This document shows, in pieces, positions 25,441 to 36,262 of a stretch of 64,000 nucleotides of DNA; position 1 is the stretch's first letter, and each line of letters starts with the position of its first letter. Source of the DNA: Monilinia fructicola. Taxonomy: Eukaryota; Ascomycota; Leotiomycetes; Helotiales; Sclerotiniaceae. The DNA lies in the NCBI GenBank assembly GCA_008692225.1, contig VICG01000002.1:1504001-1568000 (forward strand). Direction: 5' to 3'. The notes under the pieces were generated by a model that saw nothing but the letters and a program-made list of their open reading frames with translations, searched no databases and was not told the DNA's origin. The translations under genes and the position numbers were made by a program.

Positions 25441-26461
25441 CTGTGTAGGGTGGATGACTTGAAGTGCCACGGAAGTGCCACTTATATGCATCGAAGTGGA
25501 TTAAGGTTCATGGAAGTAAGAGAGGAGCGTTTAAAACGGATTTGGATGTTAAGCATGTTAGTCAAGATCCACTGGGTGGATATGATTGTCTTTTTAAGGT
25601 TCTATTGGTTTTCGTTCTTGGTTTGTGAGGGTTGAACTACTGTGATTGTTGTCCAACTGTACAGACTCTAGAGTAAAGGGGGAGGGGAGGGGAGGGGATG
25701 GGATGGGATGGGATGGCAAGTTGGCAAGTTGGCAACTACTGTATGTATATTCATGGATTCATGGATTCATGGATTCTGCATTCTGCATTCATGGCATCCA
25801 AAGAAATTCTGAACCACCCACACATCCAATACAACATCGGCATTGAAGTAAGACTAAAGTGAGATCGCCCTACGTACTGTATTGATCATGCGAGCATTAA
25901 ATACCTGGTGTGTACAAGTAATGAGTATAAAAAGATTGCTCCGATTCGGAGTCCCTGATTTGGATAGATGTTTAGGTATTTTGATCGAGTGGTGGATGAT
26001 GGTACAAGAATGTTTTATTATGGCGTGTTTTACGATGTATGAATGGATGGGAATGAATGGGAATGGATGGGATGGGATGGGATGCGATGGGATGGGATGC
26101 GATGGGATTGGTAGGTTAGATGGGCATGATCAAGAAGGAGAAAGAAAGTTTCTGCTATCTACCTACTTTATGATAGGTACTAAAGGTCTGGAAGGTGTGT
26201 AACATATGTTACACTACTCCCGTATTGAACGTGTCAAGCTACTACTAATCCCTCTCCTCATGAGTGGTGGCAGGATTTCCTAGGATAGATATATTTATTA
26301 TCTATGCTACCCACTATTAAGGTTGTCGATGAAACTCATTATGCGCCGGTATAATCTATATACTACACCGCAGGACATACAGTGCATACGGTGTCTACCA
26401 GGTAGGTAACCTGGAAGCGACCGAGGGTGGAATGATACTGTACAGAGTAAAGGGAAATGAA

Positions 26462-26545
26462 TGAACGATGAACGATGACTGATGACTGATGACTGATGAC
26501 TGATGACTGATGACTGATGACTGATGAATGATGACTAATGATTGA
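26462..26545. repeat. 7-nt tandem array, unit TGACTGA
   Basis: About twelve 7-nt units: TGAACGA variants at the left edge, TGACTGA in the core, TGAATGA, TGACTAA and TGATTGA at the right edge. Confidence 0.9.
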
Positions 26546-27954
26546 TAGTGTAGGTGCCGTTAAGTGGAATTCATCATAACGATACTGTAATATAAATATA
26601 AATGTCAAGATTGGTGACTGAAGATCGAGTGTCATCTTCTTATTAGACAGACACAATACTAGGAGATGAGCAGAACTAACCATGGAACAATGGATAGAAG
26701 ACAAGAAGAGAGGGGGGAAAGATGATATATACCAGTACTGTAAATCTGGGTGGCAATCGAAAAAGTAAATAAATTTGATTGATATGGATGGATGGATGGA
26801 TGGATGGATGGATATAATTAAGGTTACTTGCTGTAAGAAATATCCTTGAAAACTATCCATAAAAAAATCAATGATTTTCCTATTCCCATTCAAATTTATT
26901 ATTAATCACATTCATCAATTGAAGTAAGTACTACTCCGTACAAAGCATACCCAGGTACTCCGTAGTACGTACAGACAGAGAGAAAGATAGATAGGGAGGG
27001 TACAGTTGTCCTGTACAGTACAATCGAATCCAATCCACATTATTGAAGAATCGAAACCCACCTGGGCAGTTTATGATACAGTCAATGAGGACGGAGTATC
27101 CATATGGATCCTCGAGCATCCATTCAATCCTTACCTGGGATTGAATGGATTGCATGAAATGAAGGTTTCGAGAAAAAGAAGCTAAAAAGAAATGATATGA
27201 TTTTCATTAACAAGTGATTGCAGAGGAGTCCTGCACTACTGATGATGATTGATGATTGATCGAATGAATATGCATCTCTTATTATTCATTAAAACTGTAT
27301 TCGATCTAGATGAGTCGGGGATATGAGATATTTGGTATTGGCAGCCCAGGCAGGCATCCACATACGCCTAGTAGTATTGAATATAATCATTCCCTTTTTA
27401 ATTGTTTGATTGTAAAGGCCCGGAAGTTGAGAAGTGTGATATCCATACAGTAGATAGGTATCGACATCAACTCAAGTCTACGGGTATTTATTGAATATTT
27501 ATAGAAAATATCACGAAAAGGGAATAACTTGGATATTTCAATACTAAAAGAACCTCCAGCTCTAGGCTATCTAGAAATACCCAGAGAGGTAATATCAATA
27601 AATACCTACCTAGGTATATATTTATCTCAACGTCTTGTTATTATAATTGTTATTACTATTATTATTGTTCATACTATTATTATTATAATTGTTATTGCTA
27701 TCGTTATTGTTCATACTATTATTATTATTATTCTCGTTCTCGTGTTCTTTTATTACCTCTTTAAGTAAACCTACATCTCTACTCCTTCCGAGGTCAATCA
27801 TTTATTACCCTATTCAAGTAAATCTACCTCTTATGTACCCCACCCAATCATTTATTGTCTCCATGGAGGTGTACTAACTACCCTTTACTGTATTAACTAT
27901 TTACTATTACTCTTATTACTTGTATTGCTCAATCACTTTTTACCTACATTTAAT

Positions 27955-28195
27955 CTTTCTTTTCTTTTCTTTCCTTTCCTTTCCTTTTCCTTCCTTTGCC
28001 TTCCTTTGCCTTGCCTTGCCTTGCCTTGCCATATCTTTCCCTTCCTTTCCTTTTCCCTTTTTACCTTTCTTCCTTTCCCTTTCCCTTTCCCTTTCCCTTT
28101 TCCTCTTTCCCTTATTCCCTTTCCAAGGTTCTTCTTCTTTCCTTCCTTCTCTCTTTCTTTATACGGTACTCCATTTCCCATAGTGTGACTTTTTT
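27955..28195. repeat. Long pyrimidine-only tract upstream of the PH-domain gene
   Basis: The + strand is nearly all C and T for about 230 bp, with CCTTT-, CCTTG- and TTTCCC-type subrepeats, about 550 bp before the first recognisable codon of the PH-domain gene. A second CT run lies at about 28403-28445. CT-rich leaders and promoters are common at well-expressed fungal genes; a link here is inference. Confidence 0.7.
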
Positions 28196-28734
28196 ATGGA
28201 TCCCGATGGTCCTTGCTCAATGTTCACTCTTGTAATCTTTAAATCGACTGGGATTAATCCATTGGTCTATTCTAGCCTATAGCCTTAAAGTAGTTACCGT
28301 GCCTACCTCATTTCGCTAGTCTTCTAGTCTTAACGCCCTTGCAACTTATGATATTAAAGCAAATCTGCCCATAAGGAAAAAGGGAAGGAAGAGGGAAAAA
28401 AAAATCTCTTCTCTTCTCTTCACTTCACTTCCTTCCTGTCTTCTTCATCGCTAGGAAACTTTGCCACAACTTACGTATTCCCTCTTAATAAACCTTTCTT
28501 GCCACAACTTCTGATTCATTATTTCAAAGAAACTCTTCTTTGTTTACTCTCTCATACAACTCTCAAAAGTAAAAAGGAAACCTAACCACCCTCATCGTTC
28601 CACAACGTTCAAGGTTCTCCTTATCATAAACTATCTATTCATTCCATCCTTCACATTAAAGGACAGACGTTAAAAAAAAAAAAAGATACTCGATCTTTGA
28701 TTTGATTATTTGAAAGTCTAAGTTAAAAGCTAAA

Positions 28735-30664
28735 TCAGCAAGTCAGCTCCAGCTCCATATTCATACCACTACCACCAGCGGTTGAACCTGTCCCAGAGAC
28801 AAAGACCGAAAGCCAGTTGCTCCAACTGAGTCCACTGAACCAACCGCCGGACACCAGCAGTTGTTGAGGAGCCATCAGAAAACAAGCGCTACTGAAGCTG
28901 CTGCAAGCCGTTAACAGGTTACACCTGTTGAGGAGGAGTTTTGGGTTACAAGGGTCCAGGTTTACTCAAGTAAGTTAGCCATTCGCATCAAAGATGATTT
29001 TCATTTCCATTCGTGAATTTGCGCCTAATGATTTTGATTTTCAACCGTTCATTCAAATGGGATGATTTTGAGATGACTAATTGATGAATTTCATGATAAT
29101 ACGTTGAAACTATCATACTGACTCTTTGCTTTTCTACAGGAGCTTCATTTTCCAAAAGAAGCACTTTTGGTTCGGATCTGAGCCAGTTGAGCAACAAGAA
29201 CCTTGCCAGCTATCTCCGTGGTGAGAAGCCAGATGTTGCTAACCACAATGCCGCCTGGTCCTCTCACACTGGTAAAAGGCCTCTTGTTCTTCAGCAAGAA
29301 GGCTACTGAGAAGGCCAGCCCAGCTGGTATGTTTGAACTTGGTAAGCTTCATCATTCGATCATATCTGGGATGAACTCCTATTAACATCTACCCTACAGT
29401 CTGAAGCATCTGATGTCACCGAAGATGTACGGTACCGTCGATTTCTTCTTCACCATCCACGGCCACAAGCACACCTTCCAAGCTGCCAACATCGTCGAAC
29501 GTGATAACTGGGTTGCTACCTTGAAGACCAAGGTCGCTGAGGCCAAGGAAATTGCCGAGTCTGTTAAGGAGAGTGAGACCTACAAGACTAGCCACGCTGC
29601 TTTGGTCAAGCCATTCTCCGGTGCTGCTACACCAAAAGAAGGAGGCAAAGGAAGAAAAGAAAGAAGAAAAGGCAGAAGCAAAGGCCGAGAAGAAGGAAGA
29701 GAAGGCTGAGGCCAAGGAGGCTAAGGAGGAGCAAAAAGAGGAGAATGCTGAAGCTAAGGCTGAGGCGAAGGAAGAGAGAAGAAGGAAGAGAAGGCCGAGC
29801 TCAAGGCTGAGAAGAAGGACCGAAAGAGCCGTTCTGCTTCTCGCAAGGGTGACAAGCGTACTTCTATCTTTGGTGCCATCCCCGGTTTCGGAAAGAAGGA
29901 AGAGAAGACTGAGGCACCAAAGGATGAAGTGGTTGCTTCTCCATCTACTGAGGAACCAGTTGTCGCCACTGAGGCCGCTGCTGCTCCAGTTGTTGACGCA
30001 CCAGCCGCTACCGAGGTTCCTGTCGCCACTGAAGAAGCCGCTATCGCTCCTGCTGTTGAAGAGAGCCAGTTGCCGCCGCCGCTCCAGTTGAGAAGCCAGT
30101 TCCAACCAAGCGTAGCAGCATCTTCGGTACCCTTCAGTCCCAGATCTCTCTCACAAGAAGCCTGAGCCTGAGGCTGCTTCACCAGTGGTCGCAAAAGATG
30201 AGGAGCCAGTTTCCGAGAATGCTCCTGTCATCCCAGCTGTTGATACCACTGAGCCATTGACCACTGATGCTGCTTCCCCAGTTGAGGCCACTGAAGCACC
30301 AGCTACCAACGGCGAGACCCCCAAGGCTGCGGAGACTCCAACTGTCAAGACCGATAAGCGCAAGAGCTCCCTTCCATGGTTGAACAAGAAGGAAAAGTCT
30401 GCCACCACCAGTGATGAAGAGACTGAAAAGCCAAAGTCACCATTCGCCAAGCTTCGTGCTACTGTCAAATCCAAGTCATCCCCAAAGGCTGACAAGACTG
30501 CTGAGAAGCCACTGGAGCCAACTGCCGAGGCCAAGGCTGAGGACAAGGTTGCCGAAGAGTCTGCTGCCACTGAGGCTACCCCGGCTGCCACCGAACCAGT
30601 TGTCTCCGAGCCAGTTACCGCTGCTCCAACCAGCACCACTCCTCAAGTTTCTGCTACCGCATGA
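28735..30664 (+). pseudogene. PH-domain, Lys/Glu-rich (Meu6-like) protein gene broken by many indels
   Basis: Recognisable pieces in order: an N-terminal Pro/Thr/Glu-rich leader (ETKTE, PVAPTESTEPTA, PAVVEEPS); intron about 28970-29139; a PH domain start (SFSKRSTFGSDLSQLSNKNL, later WSSHTGK and FFSKKATEKASPAG); intron about 29327-29399; PH end (TVDFFFTIHGHKHTFQAANI, ERDNWVATLKTKV); a Lys/Glu/Ala coiled coil; then Ala/Pro/Glu linkers around KRTSIFGAIPGFGKK, KRSSIFGTLQSQIS and KRKSSLPWLNKKEK, ending SATA. Frame breaks I can place: surplus A at 29274-29277; four surplus bases (GTAC) at about 29427-29434; about 29637; about 29775; about 30062; and a surplus CT at about 30145-30152. The 5' leader needs several more, and no ATG lies where the chain should begin. 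PH domains bind phosphoinositides or proteins at membranes. The Meu6-like label is from overall likeness. Confidence 0.65.
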
Positions 30665-31280
30665 AGCAACTCACATCATTAAAGTTGCATCGCATCTTCG
30701 TAATGATTTCTTATTGTTGTCGTCGGGAAAACGGATCTCCTTGAAATACCCCAAGATTGATTGATACCACTCTCATTTTGCAGTACCTTGTCCATCTTTC
30801 TTTTCTTACGCGTTTGTTATGTTTTGGTCTGCCTGCGCTTGCGGTTTCTGCTGCCTCGTATTGATACCCCTATACCCAGACTGTCTTTTCGCAATCTGCC
30901 ATTAGGGCAAAACCAACTTCAACCTTAATACCTAATATAAAGTTTCTTGATGTCTTATGAATATTGATTTTCCAATGATTGATTTCCATGTGAATTGAGA
31001 GTGAATGGTGATTTATTTGTCAAGTCTCAGATATCCTACTCATTTATTACTGGTGATGTATAGCCTCAATGGAAAGAAAATCGATAGTTAGCAATGTTGT
31101 ATGTTGGTATAAAGTTATGATGTTTATTAGTAAACTCCACTGCCTGCGGGCACTACAAGGCACTATCATAGATACTGTAGAAATAGGGTCCACCAAGTTA
31201 ATTGGTACTTTGGGGCTCCTCTAGTGGGGTGTTTATTATTTATGTGGGCCTTTACTGTAGTTGTTTAGTCGTTTACTGCA

Positions 31281-31370
31281 ATTGCTGATTGCTGATTGCT
31301 GATTGTTGATTGTTTGATTGTTGATTGTTGATTGTTGATTGCTGATTGTTGATTGTTGATTGTTTGATTG
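31281..31370. repeat. 7-nt tandem array, GATTGCT/GATTGTT
   Basis: About twelve units with C/T variation at one position; two units are expanded to 8 nt by an extra T. Confidence 0.85.
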
Positions 31371-31606
31371 CAATCATCAAATAAATAAAGGGGGTGGAAG
31401 ATTATGTCGAATTTGGGGTTGGGTTTGGGGTTGGGGTTGGTGGTTTGGGTTGATGGTTATGGGGTTATGGGAAGGAGGAAGGAGGAAGGAGGAAGGGAGG
31501 AGAGGGAGGGAGGAGGATGTTGGTGTGAATGAGTGAGTGAGTGAGTGAGTGAGTGAGGACTTCTTTGTGGATCGTTGATTGCATGGGGTGTGGGGGGTTG
31601 GGGAGG

Positions 31607-31695
31607 AGATTTTGAGGAAGGGATTTTGAGGAAGGGGATTTTGAGAAGGGGATTTTTGAGGAAGGGGATTTGAGGGAGGGGATTTTGAGGATTAG
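31607..31695. repeat. Minisatellite, unit about 16-18 nt (GATTTTGAGGAAGGG)
   Basis: Five imperfect copies of GGGATTTTGAGGAAG with length variation in the T and G runs. Confidence 0.8.
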
Positions 31696-34254
31696 ATGAT
31701 GATCTGGTTTGGTTGAAGGTTTTGGTTGGAGGGGTTCGTTGGGTGGACTAGCTTTGAAGCAGTTGGACGAAATACTTGATGAATGGTGAGTTCGGATTTA
31801 TCATGTTGCATTTTGATTGATGCTCATTTATGCAGTGTGATGGGGAGAATGGAATTTGGGAGACGAGAGCGATTATATTTGTTTCTCGGGGCGCGAGGAT
31901 GAGGAATGCTGTGGAAGTCTCATGGAAGCAGAGGTCGGTTGGGGGGTCGCTTGGGAATATATGGGTGAGTGATGGGTGATGGACGTCGTGTCACTCATCA
32001 CGCTTCGCTTCATCCTCCCCCTATCTCTCCGTTCTAGCTCGGCGTCAATACAGGGACCCCGTCTCGCTGCACCGTCTTGTGTCCCACACGCTCCATCATA
32101 TCATCCTCCAGCTTTCTATCGCCAACCATCCTATCGCATGCACCGCAGGCTATCGACTCAACGACAGAGAGAGAATCAGCAGGTGATATTTTTCATCACG
32201 CGCCAACAGCGTCTGATCGATCAAAGTACGCGGGGATGATTACTGGTCAACCCTATCTATCCCAAAAGACAAACAGATGCCAAAGAGCAATCAACACAAG
32301 CGGGAACCGCGGAGGGTAGATAGATCAACAAATAGATAGATCAATAAATGAATAAAATAAATAAACAACAAGGAGAGATGCGGAAATCTGGCAGAACACA
32401 GATGAAATGGCCGACAGCGCAAATAAGCAAGCGAGCAACTCAATCGCAAGCCCCGTCTCCCTTGCCACATCTTCAACCCGAGGATCGCCAAATCGACCGC
32501 GGAATCGTACTCCGTGCCCGTTTGTGAGCACGTTGTCAATATGGAAGGTGTGTTTTCTGTCCTCCCCCTCCTCCCCCCCTTCCTCCCCCGCTCTCAAATA
32601 CGGTGCTAGAACTCATCTAGCTCCTGGTGGGTGGACATGTTGGGCTGTTGGACGGTGCGACTGGGATCGCGAGGGCTGGTGTGAGCTCCGCGATACATAC
32701 ATGCACAGAGACATGCATCGTGCGTCTGAAAAGGATCACCGCATCGGTTGCGTGAGATTCTGTCCGAGAAGCATAAGGGGGGTAGGTCGTGGATTGTGCG
32801 GTGCGGTGCGGTGTGCTATGGTATGCGGATGCGCACATGCATATGCGACGGGGAGGGAGTTCCCAGGTGGCGGTTGGCGAAGTGACGAGGAAAGAATCAG
32901 TTTCTTGAAGCTTTGGGCGTCAGTGGCCTCTGGGATGTTTGGGCGGTTGTGGAAGGGTGTGGAGGGCTGGTCTCCCTCTCGTGCGAAGACAGATGATGTG
33001 ATGTCGGAAGCGAGCTCGGGGGTTTGGGGGGAAGGGGCTTGATTGGTTCGGTGCGGCGTGTGCGAGAACTTGGGTAATGGATGGTGATGAGGATGAAATT
33101 TTGGAGTGGGGTCGACATCTTGATGGGAGAATCTTAGTGGGTATTTGTGAGGTATCGTATAGTCTCCGGTGATGAAGTAGATGAGGCGAGTCTGTTTAAT
33201 GGACGTCCATTTGATGACCGTCTGTTTAGTGAACGATATCGCTATCGTCGATCCATGGAACCACCACACCGTCAGCTCGCTGCCCCCTTAAATTCGCGTC
33301 GCACGTTCGAACGTCATCTGGGCACTACACAAACTGGTGAGATCAGAGTATTTGATATTCGAGAAGTGGTCGCGGTATATACCATCCGATCATGTCCTGT
33401 GTATATTGACCATCTAAATGGAACGATACCAGAGAGAATGTTTACTGCTGCTATATCCACTTGTCCATACAGTTTAGTTTGATATCTACTACCCCCATCA
33501 ACGAGAAATCTCCACAACAAGACCCAAAATGCATCATCGATTGGAGTATCTTTACAACTATCGGGGAGGAACTCCGTGGGATTGAATGTAAATATAAATT
33601 AAGATAAGACCATGCACGTCACTTGAACATCAAGGTCATCATCACCTTCACTCCAATCCTGCCGATACCACCATCGTGATCAAAAGTACGCTAATTATAT
33701 CAAATCACCTCCATCATGTACCGCATTCAAATAACTTGCCTTTTCCACCTCGCGCTCGCCCCCTGACTTCACGAGCGCATCGCTTGCTACATACCATAAC
33801 CGTACCACAATAACCTCGCCACATCCTGAAGAATACCGGTGCTGATCGCAGCGACGACAGTCATGCGAGGAACCTCGGAAGGTGCTGGAAGAAGCCTCGC
33901 TCGATAGACCGAGATCCACAGGCTGAACTTGGCGGGCTAGAGACTTTAGCAGGCCGAGCTCAGATTTGAGTCGACGGATGTTTACTTCCTGCTGATTCTG
34001 TCAAGGGCCCAAGTGTTGATGGATGGATGGATGGAGGGATGGATGGATGGCTGTGATGTATCTGGATGGCACTATGCCATGTGCAAATGCCATGTGCAAA
34101 TGCCATGATGGTGCTACCGGAGAGCGGTTGATGGTATCTCGCGCGCGAAGTTTTGCGCCAGGGGTGAGGATATCGATTGGTGGAAGTGTGTGGAGTGGCA
34201 GGTTTGGCTTTTTGGGAAGAGCGATATGATGCGATGGAGATTGAGCCATGAATG

Positions 34255-34260
<6 letters not shown>

Positions 34261-34286
<26 letters not shown>

Positions 34287-34288
34287 TC
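34261..34288. repeat. (GA)n microsatellite
   Basis: Uninterrupted GA dinucleotides for about 28 bp. Confidence 0.9.
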
Positions 34289-34760
34289 CTTCATTCTTCC
34301 ACATCGACGACAGCATCAGAAGCAACATCACAAAGCACACCTGGAATGATCTTCAGAAGAGGGGTATACGCAGTGATAGCCAGCCATCCATGATATCTTT
34401 CACTTCGTACGGCGATTTCAAGTCCGCGGAACACATTGCGAGGAAACACCTGCTCGGCTGCGCTCTTGCTTTTGACATCCTGCGAGATTCATGCGAGAGG
34501 ATTGGGCAGGTCTACCTATCTCCGGGGCAAGATAAACTCGAGCTGTATGCAAGGAGAGCCCGAGCAGCATATGAATATTGCGATGTGCGAGGCCCAAGAG
34601 ATTGGAAATGCATGATGGATGGTCTTGGAATGTCGAGATATCGTTGCTGCATCGTCCAATGCCATGGTGAAGATGGAGGAATGATCTTCCTACTCGTCTG
34701 CTGATATCACACATTCGTACCCGGAACGATACTCATCCATCCCGTTTTCAGTCAAAAGCC

Positions 34761-34817
34761 CCTTTCCTTTCCTTTCCTTTCCTTTCCTTTCCTTTCCTTT
34801 CCTTTCCTTTCCTTTCT
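34761..34817. repeat. (CCTTT)n pyrimidine tract
   Basis: About eleven CCTTT pentamers in a row. Confidence 0.9.
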
Positions 34818-36262
34818 TCTTTATCTCTCTTCACCACCTTTTCCCACCTCCACCCCCTCAAAATCCACGCAAACCCGTGCAAACCCCTCCAACCCTCTTC
34901 CCCTACCCCTTCACCTCCCTCCACCCCCCTAACATATCCCCCTCCCAAACCACCCCCCCTCGACCCAACAACGGCGACACCCCTCCCCTCCCCTCCCCAA
35001 CCGCAACCAGATCCCGCCCCTCCACATCCCCCACCCAAACCTCCACCCTCCCCACCCACACTCAAAACACGCTTCGAAAAAGATCAACAGACCCCAGCGC
35101 CCAAACCTCTTGAACGAGCTTCCTCCAACCTATCCTCCGGATCCTCGCCATGGCCTCCCGGTCACCTATTTACTACAGATCCCACTTTGAATCTGATATC
35201 ACATCCATACCCAAATCCCCATCCCCATCCCAAAAACCCTATCTCCGCCCCCTTTCCCCCTCCCTTAAATCCAATCCCATCTCCCCCCCTCATCCCCATC
35301 CCCTACCCCCTACCCCCTACCCCCCATACCCTTCAAATCCTCTAGCTCACCACTCTATCATATACCCTACCACCATGTCACCACACCACCATTTCACCCT
35401 ACCACCATGTCACCCTACCACCATGCCACCACACCACCATACATCCACCATACATCTCCCATACCAAATCAATCATAACTCCATCAAGCAAATACCAATA
35501 CCAATACCAATACCAATACCAACAACATACAGCCCTGGAAAAGTATAAGAATGCAACAGGAGATATTAGATAGATATTAGATATTAAATATGTTGAACAT
35601 TATGAAAAAGAGGTTGATATCAAGGTAATCAATCTAGTTCCCAGTACCAAGTACCTAGGTATTTTCAGCCTTCATATATAATTTCATTACTCATATATAC
35701 ATACACACAAATAAACTTCACTTCTTCTCATCTTCATCTTCATCTTCATGTTCATCCTCATCCTTATTCTCACCCTCATCTTCATCTCATCTCATCTCAT
35801 AAGCTAGAAAAAAATTGTCATTTCATACTACACCCACAGATTTATTCTCATTTTCAAATCGAACACAAAAGAACCTCCCAATCGAACCCAGATCAAGTCA
35901 GCCAAGGAGTTGTCAGCTGCCTATCTGATATATATCGCCCTACTGCATTTGGGTAATATATGCGCATTGGTATAAGCCCATCCTTCCCCCTTTCTTTCAT
36001 TCCCCAAATTCGCCTGCGGTAGAGAGACCCATCCGTGCAAAAGATCCTTCCTTAATCACAATTCCTATCCCAGCCCTAACCATTTCCATATTTCGTTTCA
36101 ACCCTACACCATACGCAACCATACGTATCAATCCACCCATCCTCCCAACCATACATCCATCCATTCCTAAAACTCCTTGCAACAATAAAACTCCGACGCT
36201 TTGAAAATACTAGAACACTATACTTAAAATACCCAAAGCCTTGAATAGCTCTTAGGCAGTCA

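Larger units (their letters stand above)
17653..28700. other. 11-kb gene-poor region rich in tandem repeats and short palindromes
   Basis: I could not support any gene here. Open frames are short, overlap on both strands, and many simply translate repeats. It holds tetra-, penta- and heptanucleotide arrays (separate entries), four of the ten ACCTAGGT copies (the last at 27608-27615), several copies of TACTCCGTA, and a high density of TACAGTA/TACTGTA words between about 20.4 and 27.0 kb. A non-coding RNA or a fast-evolving small gene could be missed. Confidence 0.5.
30665..36262. other. Non-coding, repeat-rich stretch
   Basis: No gene supported over 5.6 kb. It contains GATTGYT heptamer repeats (31281-31370), a G-rich minisatellite (31607-31695), (GA)n (34261-34288), (CCTTT)n (34761-34817), a C/T-rich segment (34.8-35.4 kb) and CCACCATG-type repeats (35368-35435). 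The frame at 34252-34704 starts inside the (GA)n run and lacks motifs. Confidence 0.5.

Noticed and set aside
29416..30105. 229-aa minus-strand frame, Ser/Leu/Phe-rich
   Set aside because: It is the exact complement of the Lys/Glu/Ala-rich coding region of the PH-domain gene.
34252..34704. 150-aa + strand frame
   Set aside because: It starts inside a (GA)n microsatellite (RERERE) and shows no family likeness.
34748..35065. Gly-rich 105-aa frame
   Set aside because: Translation of CCTTT and C-rich low-complexity DNA; no start context or motif.
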